Source: Paucibacter sp. KCTC 42545 (lineage in GTDB: Bacteria; Pseudomonadota; Gammaproteobacteria; Burkholderiales; Burkholderiaceae_C). From it: a stretch of 64,000 bases of DNA. This document shows, one piece after another, positions 8,875-17,895 of this stretch. The position numbers and the translations under genes were made by a program. The notes under the pieces were generated by a model, which was given only the letters and a program-made list of their open reading frames with translations, had not been told where the DNA came from and made no database searches. The stretch covers positions 3,224,001 through 3,288,000 of the forward strand of contig NZ_CP013692.1 of the NCBI RefSeq assembly GCF_001477625.1, read 5' to 3'. Numbering within the stretch: the first letter of the stretch is position 1; every line of letters begins with the position of its first letter.

Positions 8875-8905
8875 TCGACAGCAAGCAATTCACGCAAGCA
8901 AACCA

Positions 8906-8930
8906 ATGGCCCTGCGGGGCCATATTTTTT
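8906..8930 (+). terminator. Rho-independent terminator after the desaturase gene
   Basis: A perfect 7-bp stem, ATGGCCC/GGGCCAT, with a four-base loop (TGCG) is followed directly by ATTTTTT. It stands 31 bases after the desaturase stop and closes the reductase-desaturase operon. Confidence 0.88.
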
Positions 8931-9046
8931 GGACGGCAAATCTACAGACGGGCACGTCCAGGTAGAGAAGGCATTGCGGCATGGCGCGAAGGCAGCGACT
9001 GGCTAGTGCTGCGCCATTCTGCGTACCGCGAGAACAAAAGCGCGAA

Positions 9047-9355
9047 CTAAAACTTGACCTTGCCGACGAGCATGTCCTTGAACATCACCCAGTCTCCCAT
9101 CAAGCTGTACAGCGGGTAGCGGAAGGTGGCGGGCTTGTTTTTCTCAAACACAAAATGCCCCAACCAGGCAAAGCCATAGCCCAGCAGCGGCAGACCGTAC
9201 AGCCAATGCCATTGCGAGGTGATGAGGGCAAAACAAAGCAAGCTCAAGACGCCGGCACTGCCCACAAAATGCAGGCGCCGGCAGGTGCTGTTCTGGTGCT
9301 CGCCCAGGTAGTAAGGGTAGAAGGACGCGAAGCTGGTGAATTCTTTGGGCGTCAC
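9047..9355 (-). CDS. DUF962 (Mpo1-like) membrane protein
   Basis: A small membrane protein of 102 residues if started at the GTG at 9355, which has an AAGGA ribosome binding site and gives the usual family length. An ATG at 9403 and a TTG at 9409 are longer alternatives. The family signature is clear: FYPYYLGEHQN, TCRRLHFVG, two or three hydrophobic helices, and HFVFEKNKPATFRYPLYS followed by LMGDWVMFKDM. The yeast relative Mpo1 is an Fe-dependent dioxygenase of 2-hydroxy fatty acids, and the conserved histidines are retained here. Bacterial roles are not established. Its place between a desaturase and a fatty acyl-CoA reductase suits a lipid role. Confidence 0.85.
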   Translation of the reverse strand: MTPKEFTSFASFYPYYLGEHQNSTCRRLHFVGSAGVLSLLCFALITSQWHWLYGLPLLGYGFAWLGHFVFEKNKPATFRYPLYSLMGDWVMFKDMLVGKVKF

Positions 9356-9443
9356 GGCGCGATCCTTTGCTGAAGTGACTGACGCTGCAGCGGGGCCTTC
9401 CATCGGCAACAGCCGCTCAGAATACTAAGAAGGCTTAGAAGGC

Positions 9444-11447
9444 TCAAAAATGAATCCCCTTCATCATCTGCTGCAAGGCAATCGCCTCGGGCGAGAGCTG
9501 GGACTTGAGGCTCTTGCCCGAACCATCGCCCTTGGCCGCATCGCTGTCCGGGAACATGCGGAAGCTGGTGTTCATGACGATTTGCGCCACGCGCGGCAGC
9601 AGCGAATGCATCAACTCGCCGGTAATCCCTAAGCGGGTGGCAATGCGCACCGGCTTGCTGATGCAGGCATCGGCCACCATATCGGCGGCCTCCTCGGGGC
9701 TCAGCGTTGGCACATTGTTGTAGATCTTGGTCGGCGCGATCATGGGCGTGCGCACCAAGGGCATATTGATGGTGGTGAAGGTGATGCCCAGGTCGGCATA
9801 TTCACTTGAGGCGCAGCGCGTCCAAGCGTCCAGCGCCGCCTTGCTGGCCACATAGGCCGAGAAGCGCGGCGCATTGGTCAGCACGCCGATGCTGGAGATA
9901 TTGACCACATGTCCCTTCTTCTTGGCCACCATGCCAGGCAGCAGGCCCATGGTCACGCGCAGGCAGCCGAAGTAATTCAGCTGCATGGTGCGTTCATAGT
10001 CGTGGAAGCGGTCATAGCTACCCTCGATGGCGCGGCGGATGGAGCGGCCGGCGTTGTTGATCAGGAAGTCCACCCCGCCAAAGTTCTCGGCAATCCAGGC
10101 CATCATGCCGGCGCAGCTTTGCTCGTTGGAAATGTCGGCGGAGTAACTGTGTATCTGTGCGTCAGCACCAGCGGCCGCGCGGATCTCTTGGACGGCCTGT
10201 GCCAGCTTGGCCTCGTCACGCGCACAAATCAGGGTGATCGCACCGGCCTGGGCGAACTTGGTCGCAGCCGCCAAGCCAATGCCCGAGGAGCCTCCAGTGA
10301 CCAGCACCACCTTGCCCGCCACCGTACCGCGCAGGCTGCGATCGATGAAGAGGGCTGGGTCCAGATGACGCTCCCAGTAATCCCACAAACGCCAGGCGTA
10401 ATCGTGCAAGTTCGGACAGGCCACGCCCGATCCCTTTAACGCGGCTTCGGTCTCGCGGCAGTCAAAACGGGTCGGGTAGTTGATGAAGGTGAACAAATCA
10501 TCCGGCAGGCCCAGATCCTTCATCACCGCATTGCGGATGCGCCGCACCGGTGCCAAGGCCATCAAGCCCTTCTTCACGCTCTTTGGAATAAAGCCCAGCA
10601 GCGCCGCATTGACGAAGAGATTCATCTTGGGCGCATGGGCGGCGCGCGAAAAGATGTCCAGCACATCACCGACGCGGTAGCCCATCGGGTCGACCAAATG
10701 GAAGCAAGCGCCCGTCTTGCGCTGCTGGTGGCTGATGTGATCCAGCGCATTAACGACGAAATCAACCGGCACGATATTGATGCGGCCACCTTCCAAACCA
10801 ATCGAGGGCATCCAGGGCGGCAGGATCTGGCGCAGGCGCTGAATCAGCTTGAAGAAGTAGTAAGGGCCATCGACCTTGTCCATCTCCCCAGTCTTGGAGT
10901 CGCCCACCACCATGGCGGGCCGATACACCGTCCAGGGGCGCTTGCACTCCTTGCGAACGATCTTCTCGCTCTCGTGCTTGGACTTGAAGTAGGGATGATC
11001 CAGGCCTTCGGCCTCGTCAAACATATCCTCGCGGAACACGCCTTCGTAGAGCCCGGCGGCGGCAATGCTGGAGACATGGTGCACATGGCCGGCCTCCACG
11101 GCATGGGCAAACTCCACCATGCTGCGCGTGCCATCGATATTGGCGCTCATCTGCGCCTCCTCGTCCGCATTCAAGTCATAGACGGCGGCGAGGTGGTAGA
11201 CATGGTCGATCTGACCCTTCAGGCGCTTGATGTCCTCCACAGACACACCCAGCTTCTTAGCGCACAAATCGCCCTTGACCGGCTGCACACGGTTCTTGGC
11301 AACGCCCCAGAATTGCAGCAAGTCGGGCAGCTTGTCCCAGCTCTCTTCACGCAGCAAAAAGTGCACCGTACTGCCGCGCCGCGCGAGCAGTTTTTTCACC
11401 AGCCGCTTGCCAATAAAGCCAGTGGCTCCCGTCACGAAATACTGCAT
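9444..11447 (-). CDS. Two-domain fatty acyl-CoA reductase (alcohol-forming, SDR-SDR fusion)
   Basis: A fusion of two Rossmann reductases, about 667 residues. The N-terminal extended-SDR domain (FVTGATGFIGKRL; YFKSK at the active site) matches the acyl-CoA reductase domain that makes an aldehyde. The C-terminal classical SDR (VLVTGGSSGIGLA; NNAG; YVASK) is the aldehyde-reducing half. Length, domain order and long shared stretches (for example GEMDKVDGPYYFFK, FINYPTRFD, NISSIGVLTNAPRFSAYVAS) agree with the Marinobacter fatty acyl-CoA reductase Maqu_2507, which yields fatty alcohols for wax esters. I chose the ATG at 11447, which has GGAGA eight bases upstream, over a TTG at 11462. No wax ester synthase lies in the window. 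Comparison is from memory of the family. Confidence 0.88.
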   Translation of the reverse strand: MQYFVTGATGFIGKRLVKKLLARRGSTVHFLLREESWDKLPDLLQFWGVAKNRVQPVKGDLCAKKLGVSVEDIKRLKGQIDHVYHLAAVYDLNADEEAQMSANIDGTRSMVEFAHAVEAGHVHHVSSIAAAGLYEGVFREDMFDEAEGLDHPYFKSKHESEKIVRKECKRPWTVYRPAMVVGDSKTGEMDKVDGPYYFFKLIQRLRQILPPWMPSIGLEGGRINIVPVDFVVNALDHISHQQRKTGACFHLVDPMGYRVGDVLDIFSRAAHAPKMNLFVNAALLGFIPKSVKKGLMALAPVRRIRNAVMKDLGLPDDLFTFINYPTRFDCRETEAALKGSGVACPNLHDYAWRLWDYWERHLDPALFIDRSLRGTVAGKVVLVTGGSSGIGLAAATKFAQAGAITLICARDEAKLAQAVQEIRAAAGADAQIHSYSADISNEQSCAGMMAWIAENFGGVDFLINNAGRSIRRAIEGSYDRFHDYERTMQLNYFGCLRVTMGLLPGMVAKKKGHVVNISSIGVLTNAPRFSAYVASKAALDAWTRCASSEYADLGITFTTINMPLVRTPMIAPTKIYNNVPTLSPEEAADMVADACISKPVRIATRLGITGELMHSLLPRVAQIVMNTSFRMFPDSDAAKGDGSGKSLKSQLSPEAIALQQMMKGIHF

Positions 11448-11660
11448 CAGTGTCTCCGTCAAGAATGTGGTCTACCCGCATTCTTGACCATCAGCAGGCG
11501 ACCGAAGCTGCAGGCTTTCCCCAGGGGTCGACCAGGCTGTAGGTAGAGGGCACTGCCTAGGACTTGCGTCAGCTAAATGCAGGCATGCGGGCCTATAGTG
11601 AGGATGTGCGAGTACCTACCAGGGCCCGCCAGTAATTCGTCAACACAAAGGACTGACAAT

Positions 11661-12488
11661 ATGGTCAAGAAGCTTCAGAAAATGGCAGCCAAGAAAAACG
11701 CCGCCGCGAGCAGCACCTTCGGTGGCGCGATCCCGGCCGGACTGTTGGACAGCCAACTTGCCCAGCACATCAAGGACTCGGCCCAGCAAATCTGGGCAGC
11801 AGGTCTGGGCGCCTTTTCCAAGGCGCAAGGCGAAGGCGGCAAGGTGTTTGAAGCCCTGGTGAAAGAAGGCATCCACTTGCAAAAGAAGACCCAAAGCGCC
11901 GCCGAAGAAAAGATCGGTGCCATGGCCAGCAAGATGACCGGCATGGCCGACGATGTGGGCAGCAAGGCTGGCCAACATTGGGACAAGCTGGAATCCATCT
12001 TCGAAGAGCGCGTGGCTCGCGCCTTGAAGCGCCTGGGCGTGCCCTCGGCCAAGGAGGTGAATGAATTGGTGGAGCGCCTCAATGAGTTGAGCGACGCCCT
12101 GGGCGTGGCACCGAAAGCCAAGGCCAAGCCCGCAGCCAAAGCCGACAAGGCCAGCAAGGTCGTGAAGACAGCCGTCAAGCCCGCCGCAAAAGCTGCGACC
12201 AAGGCCGTGAAGACCGCCGTGGCTGCTGCGCCCAAGGCCGTTAAGCCTGCCGCCAAACCCGTTGCTAAGGCCCCCGCCAAAGTGGCCGCTGTGAAGGCGC
12301 CGGTCAAGGCCGCCGCCAAGCCGGCCGCCAAAGCTGCCCCCAAGGTCGTCGCCAAAAAGGCAGCCGCGCCAGCAGCAGCAGCCAAGCCAGTTGAAGCCAA
12401 GGCCCCGGCCGCCAAGCGCGTTGCCAAGAAGGTCGCGGCAGCCCCAGTCGCTGCAGCTCCGGCCAGCACCGAAGCCGCCGCAGCTTGA
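11661..12488 (+). CDS. PHA granule-associated protein (phasin, PhaF/PhaI type)
   Basis: A 275-residue protein. The N-terminal ~130 residues form the amphipathic phasin helices (IKDSAQQIWAAGLGAFSKAQ, VFEALVKEG, EERVARALKRLGVPS) that coat polyhydroxyalkanoate granules. The C-terminal ~140 residues are histone-H1-like AKPAAK repeats, strongly basic, as in PhaF, where they bind DNA and help distribute granules between daughter cells. The ATG at 11661 has AAAGGA upstream, and a TATAGT -10-like box lies at 11594. A 14-bp hairpin terminator follows. The gene is divergent from the acyl-CoA reductase. It implies PHA storage in this organism; synthase genes are not in the window. Confidence 0.9.
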   Translation: MVKKLQKMAAKKNAAASSTFGGAIPAGLLDSQLAQHIKDSAQQIWAAGLGAFSKAQGEGGKVFEALVKEGIHLQKKTQSAAEEKIGAMASKMTGMADDVGSKAGQHWDKLESIFEERVARALKRLGVPSAKEVNELVERLNELSDALGVAPKAKAKPAAKADKASKVVKTAVKPAAKAATKAVKTAVAAAPKAVKPAAKPVAKAPAKVAAVKAPVKAAAKPAAKAAPKVVAKKAAAPAAAAKPVEAKAPAAKRVAKKVAAAPVAAAPASTEAAAA

Positions 12489-12572
12489 TCAGGCGGGCGT
12501 GGCCGCTGAGCAGCCGCGCCCTTCGATCAAGACCGATTCAGCCGACCGCGCTCGCGGGCTGCTGAATCACAG

Positions 12573-12604
12573 CACTGAGGCCCGCCACAAGGCGGGCCTC
12601 AGTG
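12573..12604. terminator. Strong hairpin between convergent genes (bidirectional terminator)
   Basis: A perfect 14-bp stem (CACTGAGGCCCGCC and its complement) with an ACAA loop lies 84 bases after the phasin stop and 19 bases before the convergent carboxypeptidase stop. No T-run follows on either side, so termination efficiency is uncertain, but position and strength fit a shared terminator. Confidence 0.65.
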
Positions 12605-12623
12605 CATGGAAAGCCCCCAAGCC

Positions 12624-14120
12624 TCAGGCCAGATAACGCGCCTGCAAATGCGCCTTGAAGTGCGCCGGGTTGAGCGCCTCGCCGCTGGCGCGGCGCACCA
12701 ACTCAGGCGTTTCCCAACGGCTGCCCTGGCTCCAGATATTGGTTTGCAACCAGTCAAACACGGGCTGCAATTGGCCGGCCTCGATCTGCGCGTCCAGCGT
12801 CGGCGTGGCGCGCCGCATCGCGGCAAACCACTGCGCGGCATACATGGCGCCCAAGGTGTAGCAAGGGAAGTAGCCAAAGGAGCCGCTGCCCCAATGCACG
12901 TCTTGCATGCAGCCATCCTTGAAGTTGCCGCGCGTGTCCTGACCCAGCAGCTCCATCATCTTGGCGTCCCACAGAGCCGGGATGTCCTCGCACTCGATCT
13001 CGCCTTCCATCAGCGCGCGCTCGATCTCGTAGCGCAGGATGACGTGCGCCGGGTAGGTGACTTCGTCGGCATCGACGCGGATCAGGCCGGTGTGCACCCG
13101 GGTCAGCAAGCGATTCAGGTTTTGCGGCGCAAAGGCGGGTTGATCGCCCAAGTGATTGATGACCAGCGGGCTCAGCAGCTTGGCGAAGGCCGGGTGGCTG
13201 CCCAGCTGCATCTCAAAGCTCAGGCTCTGGCTTTCATGCAAGCCCATGGAGCGGGCTTGTGACAAGGGCTGGGTGATCCAGTCGCGCGGGCGGTTTTGCT
13301 CGTAGCGGCCATGGCCGGTTTCGTGGATGGTGCCCATCAGGCTGGGGATGAAGTTGTCCTCGCGGTAGCGCGTGGTCATGCGCACATCTTCCGGCACACC
13401 GCCGCAAAACGGGTGGGCGCTTTCATCCAGGCGGCCGGCGTCGAAGTCGAAGCCCATCAGGCGCATGGCGTCCAGGCCCAGGGCGCGCTGGGCCGCTTTC
13501 GGGAAGGGCCCCACGGGCTCCAGCACCGTCTCCTGCGCCTGCTTGGCCTGCACGGTCTTGATCAAATCAGGCAGCCAGCTGCGCAGATCACCGAACACGC
13601 GGTCCACCTCGGCGCTGCGCATGCCGGGCTCATACAAATCCATCAAGGCGTCGTAACGCGACAGGCCGGTGGCTTCCGACAAGCAGACCGCCTCCTCCCG
13701 CGCCAAGGCCACCACTTCACGCAGATTGGGCAAGTGACCGGCCCAGTCATTGGCCGGGCGTTGGCTGCGCCACGCATGTTCGCAGCGCGAGCTGGCCAGC
13801 GACTTGGCTTCCACCAGCCGTTGCGGCAAGGCGTTAGAGGCGCTCCAGGCGCGTTTGATCTCGCGCAGATTGGCGCGCTCGTCGCTGCTCAGCTCTTCTT
13901 GTTCGGCGTCGGCCAGCAAGGTCTTGAGCACCGGCTCGGTGCTGAGCTGATGCAGCAAGCCACCCATTTCGGCCACAGCCAGGGATCGCGCCTCGCTGCC
14001 CTTGGCCGGCATATTGGCGGATTGGTCCCACTCGGCGATGGATTGCAGGTGCGTCAGATGATGCAAGCGCTGCTGGCGTTGTTGCAATTCAGTGTAGGCA
14101 GGGGTGCGGGTAGTCGTCAT
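12624..14120 (-). CDS. M32 carboxypeptidase (carboxypeptidase Taq family)
   Basis: A 498-residue cytoplasmic zinc carboxypeptidase that removes C-terminal amino acids from peptides. The zinc motif HETGH is at residues 266-270 (MGTIHETGHGRYEQ). The other family blocks follow: GLHESQSLSFEMQLG (the second zinc glutamate), DADEVTYPAHVILRYEIE and GSFGYFPCYTLG. Length is normal for the family (~500). The ATG at 14120 gives a typical N-terminus; the frame stays open to 14156. It is convergent with the phasin gene and downstream of a YqaA-type membrane protein gene on the same strand. Prefers broad substrates in characterised members; its role here is probably peptide turnover. Confidence 0.93.
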   Translation of the reverse strand: MTTTRTPAYTELQQRQQRLHHLTHLQSIAEWDQSANMPAKGSEARSLAVAEMGGLLHQLSTEPVLKTLLADAEQEELSSDERANLREIKRAWSASNALPQRLVEAKSLASSRCEHAWRSQRPANDWAGHLPNLREVVALAREEAVCLSEATGLSRYDALMDLYEPGMRSAEVDRVFGDLRSWLPDLIKTVQAKQAQETVLEPVGPFPKAAQRALGLDAMRLMGFDFDAGRLDESAHPFCGGVPEDVRMTTRYREDNFIPSLMGTIHETGHGRYEQNRPRDWITQPLSQARSMGLHESQSLSFEMQLGSHPAFAKLLSPLVINHLGDQPAFAPQNLNRLLTRVHTGLIRVDADEVTYPAHVILRYEIERALMEGEIECEDIPALWDAKMMELLGQDTRGNFKDGCMQDVHWGSGSFGYFPCYTLGAMYAAQWFAAMRRATPTLDAQIEAGQLQPVFDWLQTNIWSQGSRWETPELVRRASGEALNPAHFKAHLQARYLA

Positions 14121-14192
14121 GGGGGGCTGGCTCAAATCTGTAATGCGGTCACGCATTGTGATCGCTGAAGAGAAGTTCGCGGCTTACCCCCA

Positions 14193-14678
14193 TCAGGGGG
14201 GGAATACCCAAAGCAAGCTCGCCGTCATCAGGACGTAGCGCATCAGCTTGCCCACGGCCATATAGGCCACACAAGGCCAGAAGGGCAGCTTCAACCAACC
14301 GGCCACGGCGCACAGCGGATCGCCCACCACCGGCAACCAGCTGAGCAGGCAAGCCTTGGCACCAAACTGCTCCAGCCAGCGCAAGGCGCGCGGGTTGGGA
14401 GGCTGCTCGCGCTTGGCATGCTCATAAGCTTGCTCGGCGGCGTAGCCCATCCACCAACTGATGGCGCCGCCCAGGGTATTGCCCACGGTGGCCACCAGCA
14501 CGGCGGGCCAAAACATGCTGGGGTCAGCCTTCACCAAGAGGAAGACCGCCGGCTCCGAGCCCAGCGGCAAAAGCGTGGCCGACACCAGCGCCACGATGAA
14601 GACGGCCGCCAGCCCAACCTGAGGCAAGGCCATGGTGGCGAGCAGGCTGTGAATAGCAGATTGCAGAAATTGTTCCAT
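14193..14678 (-). CDS. YqaA-type DedA/VTT membrane protein
   Basis: A 161-residue inner-membrane protein of the DedA/SNARE-associated (VTT) superfamily, YqaA branch. Visible features are the N-terminal hydrophobic helices (VGLAAVFIVALVSATLLPLGSE), the conserved GNTLGGAISWWMGY re-entrant segment, an amphipathic loop, and then WLPVVGDPLCAVAGWL. DedA relatives affect membrane integrity and undecaprenyl-phosphate or lipid translocation; the role of the YqaA branch is not defined. It ends 72 bases before the carboxypeptidase start on the same strand and is divergent from dusB. Confidence 0.87.
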   Translation of the reverse strand: MEQFLQSAIHSLLATMALPQVGLAAVFIVALVSATLLPLGSEPAVFLLVKADPSMFWPAVLVATVGNTLGGAISWWMGYAAEQAYEHAKREQPPNPRALRWLEQFGAKACLLSWLPVVGDPLCAVAGWLKLPFWPCVAYMAVGKLMRYVLMTASLLWVFPP

Positions 14679-14718
14679 GGCGTGGATTATGGGCAGGGCC
14701 CGAGCGGGCGAAGGGCTT

Positions 14719-14724
14719 TATACT
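14719..14724 (+). promoter_or_regulatory. -10-like box upstream of dusB-fis-purH
   Basis: A good TATACT lies about 80 bases before the dusB start, and no convincing -35 precedes it. Promoters of fis operons are often activator- or growth-rate-dependent with poor -35 elements. The assignment is tentative. Confidence 0.3.
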
Positions 14725-14801
14725 CTTGCCTCTTTTTTGTGCAGCCAGCGCCATCTCTGCGCCTGAACTGCAGCCCCCACCTTCCGTCCGTCCGCACCCG
14801 C

Positions 14802-15926
14802 ATGTCTTCCCCAATGCCTGGCCCACAGCTTGGCTCCCATCGTCTTGCCAACGCCTTGTTCGTGGCGCCCATGGCCGGCGTCACCGACCGGCCGTTCCGC
14901 CAGCTGTGCCGCCGCATGGGGGCAGGCTACGCGGTGAGCGAGATGGTGACTTCGCGCAAGGACTTGTGGAACAGCCTGAAGACCTCGCGCCGCGCCAATC
15001 ATGAGGGTGAGCAAGGCCCCATCGCGGTGCAGATTGCCGGCACCGACGCGCCCATGATGGCCGAGGCCGCGGCCTACAACATCGCCCGCGGCGCGCAGAT
15101 CATCGACATCAATATGGGCTGCCCGGCCAAGAAGGTGTGCAGCAAATGGGCCGGCTCGGCGCTGATGCAAGACGAACCGCTGGCCTTGCAAATCGTCAGC
15201 GCCGTGGTCGAGGCCGCAGCGCCGCATGGCGTGCCGGTGACCCTGAAGATGCGCACCGGCTGGTGTGAGAGCGAGAAAAACGCCGTCAAGCTGGCCCTGG
15301 GCGCCCAAGCCGCCGGCGTGGCCATGGTGACGGTGCATGGCCGCACCCGCGAGCAGGGCTACAAGGGCCAAGCCGAATACGACACCATCCGCGCCGTCAA
15401 GGCTGCGCTGCAGATTCCGGTGGTGGCCAATGGCGATATCGACTCGCCCGAGAAGGCCCGCGAAGTGCTCGCCCACACCGGCGCCGACGCCATCATGATT
15501 GGCCGTGCCGCCCAAGGCCGGCCCTGGATCTTCCGCGAGATCGCCCATTACCTGAGCACCGGCCAGACCCTGCCCGCCCCCACCGTGGTGGAGGCCAGCG
15601 ACTGGCTGGTGGAACACCTGCAAGAACACTACACGCTCTACGGCAGCCTGACCGGCATGCGCACCGCGCGCAAGCACATCGGCTGGGCGGTGCGTGACTT
15701 GCCCGGTGGTGAAGAGTTCCGCCAGGCGATGAACCTGCTGGAAAGCTGCGAGGCGCAAATCAGCGCCCTGCGCCAATGGTTCGCCCGCATGGCGGGGGAC
15801 TATGAGCGCTTGCCCTATCTTGCCAAGCCGCAAGGCGAGCCAACAATGGCAGGTTCGGACGCAGACGATGAATATGCGATGACTATGAATGCAAACCAAC
15901 AAAAAGAACTGAGGCCGCTGGCATGA
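14802..15926 (+). CDS. dusB: tRNA-dihydrouridine synthase B
   Basis: An FMN-dependent enzyme that reduces uridine to dihydrouridine in the D-loop of tRNAs; 374 residues from the ATG at 14802. The FMN site is at the N-terminus (LFVAPMAGVTDRPFR), and the catalytic cysteine lies in MGCPAKKVCSKWAGSALM. Further family motifs are VTLKMRTGW, VHGRTREQGYKG, VVANGDI and DAIMIGRAAQGRPWIF. The stop overlaps the fis start by four bases (ATGA), the dusB-fis coupling known from many proteobacteria. A second ATG at 14814 is possible. The N-terminus is about 15 residues longer than in E. coli. Confidence 0.95.
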   Translation: MSSPMPGPQLGSHRLANALFVAPMAGVTDRPFRQLCRRMGAGYAVSEMVTSRKDLWNSLKTSRRANHEGEQGPIAVQIAGTDAPMMAEAAAYNIARGAQIIDINMGCPAKKVCSKWAGSALMQDEPLALQIVSAVVEAAAPHGVPVTLKMRTGWCESEKNAVKLALGAQAAGVAMVTVHGRTREQGYKGQAEYDTIRAVKAALQIPVVANGDIDSPEKAREVLAHTGADAIMIGRAAQGRPWIFREIAHYLSTGQTLPAPTVVEASDWLVEHLQEHYTLYGSLTGMRTARKHIGWAVRDLPGGEEFRQAMNLLESCEAQISALRQWFARMAGDYERLPYLAKPQGEPTMAGSDADDEYAMTMNANQQKELRPLA

Positions 15927-16159
15927 CACCGAAACCCATCGATGCCTGCGTGCGCGAAAACCTGGAGGTCTATTTCCGCGACCTCGAAGGCGAAGAACCC
16001 CATTCCATGCACGAGATGCTGATCCACCTGGTGGAGAAGCCCCTGCTCGAAGTGGTGATGCAGCACGCCGCCGGCAACCAAAGCAAGGCGGCCGAGTGGT
16101 TGGGCATCAACCGCAACACCTTGCGGCGCAAGCTGACCGAGCACAAGCTGATCCCTTGA
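15923..16159 (+). CDS. fis: Fis-family nucleoid-associated DNA-binding protein
   Basis: A 78-residue Fis homologue, a DNA-bending global regulator. The C-terminal helix-turn-helix (NQSKAAEWLGINRNTLRRKLTEHKL) is characteristic, and the preceding helices B form the dimer (MLIHLVEKPLLEVVMQHA). It is shorter than E. coli Fis (98 residues) because the N-terminal beta-hairpin arm is reduced, as usual in betaproteobacteria. It is translationally coupled to dusB by a four-base overlap, and purH follows 86 bases later. Confidence 0.95.
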   Translation: MTPKPIDACVRENLEVYFRDLEGEEPHSMHEMLIHLVEKPLLEVVMQHAAGNQSKAAEWLGINRNTLRRKLTEHKLIP

Positions 16160-16245
16160 GGGGCGCGGCCACCAAAGACCGCCCGATTGCCAGCCAGCCT
16201 GCCGGCCCGATTTTTTGAATTCAAACTTAGCCAAGAAGTAACGCC

Positions 16246-17826
16246 ATGTCTCAACTCACTGCTCTGATCTCCGTGTCCGACAAGACCGGCATCCTCGAAT
16301 TCGCCAAGGAACTGCACGCCCTGAACGTGCGCCTGCTGTCCACCGGCGGCACGGCCAAGCTGCTGGCTGACGCGGGCCTGCCCGTCACCGAGGTGGCTGA
16401 CCACACCGGCTTCCCCGAGATGCTGGACGGCCGCGTCAAGACCCTGCACCCCAAGGTGCACGGTGGCCTGCTGGCGCGCCGCGACTTCCCCGAGCACATG
16501 GCCGCCGCTGCCCAGCACGGCATCACCATGATCGACATCCTGGCCGTCAACCTCTACCCCTTTGAAGCCACCGTGGCCAAGCCCGGCTGCACGCTGGAAG
16601 ACGCGATCGAGAACATCGACATCGGCGGCCCGGCCATGGTGCGTAGCGCCGCCAAGAACTGGAAAGACGTGACGGTGCTGACCGACGCCTCCCAATACGC
16701 CGGCGTGCTGGAAGAACTCAAGGCCAGCGGCAAGACCAGCGACAAGACTCGCTTCGCCGCCAGCGTGGCTGCCTTCAATCGCATCGCCCAATATGACGCG
16801 GCCATCAGCAACTACCTGAGCGCCCGCCAAGACGACGGCAGCCTGGCCGAGTACCCCGGCCAGATGAACTCCACCTTCGTCAAGGTGCAAGACCTGCGCT
16901 ACGGCGAGAACTCGCACCAAACCGCCGCCCTGTACCGCGACCTCTTCCCCGCCCCCGGCTCGCTGGTCACCGCCAAGCAACTGCAAGGCAAGGAGCTCAG
17001 CTACAACAATATCGCTGATGCCGACGCCGCCTGGGAATGCGTCAAAGCCTTTGACACCCCCGCCTGCGTCATCATCAAGCACGCCAACCCCTGCGGCGTG
17101 GCGATCGGTGCCAACCCGGCCGAAGCCTATGCCAAGGCCTTGAAGACCGACCCCACCAGCGCCTTCGGCGGCATCATCGCCTTCAACCGCCCGGTGGACG
17201 CGGCCGCTGCCCAGCATGTCTCCAAGCAGTTCGTTGAAGTGCTGATGGCTCCGGCCTTCAGCGATGAAGCGCGCGCCATCTTCGCCGCCAAGGTGAATGT
17301 GCGCCTGTTGGAAATCGCCCTGCCCGCGGGCGGCGCCACGCCCTTCAGCCAAGGCCGCAATGCCGTCGACAGCAAGCGCGTCGGCTCCGGCATCCTGCTG
17401 CAAACCGCGGACAACCATTTCCTCAAGGCCAGCGATCTGAAGGTGGTCACCACCAAGCAGCCCACCGCGCAAGAGCTGCAAGACCTGCTGTTCGCCTGGA
17501 CTGTCGCTCAGTACGTGAAGAGCAATGCCATCGTCTTCTGCGCCGGCGGCATGACCCTGGGCGTGGGTGCCGGCCAAATGAGCCGCATCGACTCGGCCCG
17601 CATCGCCTCGATCAAGGCCGAGAACGCGGGTCTGACCCTGCAAGGTTCGGCCGTCGCCAGCGACGCCTTCTTCCCCTTCCGAGACGGCTTGGATGTGGTT
17701 GTTGATGCCGGCGCCACCAGCGTCATCCAGCCCGGTGGCTCGATGCGCGACGACGAGGTGATCGCCGCCGCCAACGAGCGCGGCATCGCCATGGTGTTCA
17801 GCGGCGTGCGCCACTTCCGTCACTGA
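16246..17826 (+). CDS. purH: Bifunctional AICAR formyltransferase / IMP cyclohydrolase
   Basis: This enzyme catalyses the last two steps of de novo purine synthesis (AICAR to FAICAR to IMP). The product is 526 residues, the family's normal size. The N-terminal IMP cyclohydrolase domain shows [24 protein letters not shown] and [13 protein letters not shown]. The C-terminal transformylase domain has the RYGENSHQ motif, [13 protein letters not shown] with the catalytic Lys-His, and [12 protein letters not shown]. The ATG at 16246 is the family start. It is third in dusB-fis-purH. In many Burkholderiales ruvCAB comes next; here ruvC is ~6.6 kb away. Confidence 0.97.
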   Translation: MSQLTALISVSDKTGILEFAKELHALNVRLLSTGGTAKLLADAGLPVTEVADHTGFPEMLDGRVKTLHPKVHGGLLARRDFPEHMAAAAQHGITMIDILAVNLYPFEATVAKPGCTLEDAIENIDIGGPAMVRSAAKNWKDVTVLTDASQYAGVLEELKASGKTSDKTRFAASVAAFNRIAQYDAAISNYLSARQDDGSLAEYPGQMNSTFVKVQDLRYGENSHQTAALYRDLFPAPGSLVTAKQLQGKELSYNNIADADAAWECVKAFDTPACVIIKHANPCGVAIGANPAEAYAKALKTDPTSAFGGIIAFNRPVDAAAAQHVSKQFVEVLMAPAFSDEARAIFAAKVNVRLLEIALPAGGATPFSQGRNAVDSKRVGSGILLQTADNHFLKASDLKVVTTKQPTAQELQDLLFAWTVAQYVKSNAIVFCAGGMTLGVGAGQMSRIDSARIASIKAENAGLTLQGSAVASDAFFPFRDGLDVVVDAGATSVIQPGGSMRDDEVIAAANERGIAMVFSGVRHFRH

Positions 17827-17861
17827 TGGATCAGCCGGGCTCCTGCAGCAGCCCGGCGCAC

Positions 17862-17892
17862 GCCCCGCGCCGCTACGCCGCGCGGGGCTTCA
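17862..17892 (+). terminator. Probable terminator after purH
   Basis: An 8-bp GC-only stem, GCCCCGCG/CGCGGGGC, with an 11-base loop is followed by TTCATT. It stands 36 bases after the purH stop; a second hairpin (GCCGGGC/GCCCGGC) lies just upstream. The weak T-run lowers certainty. Confidence 0.5.
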
Positions 17893-17895
17893 TTC

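Noticed and set aside
12100..12488. AKPAAK repeats read as a histone or as a DNA satellite
   Set aside because: They are the usual C-terminal tail of PhaF-type phasins; the repeats are at protein level and not exact in DNA.
15970..17823. Long minus-strand open frame opposite purH
   Set aside because: GC-rich antisense frame; purH on the plus strand is certain.
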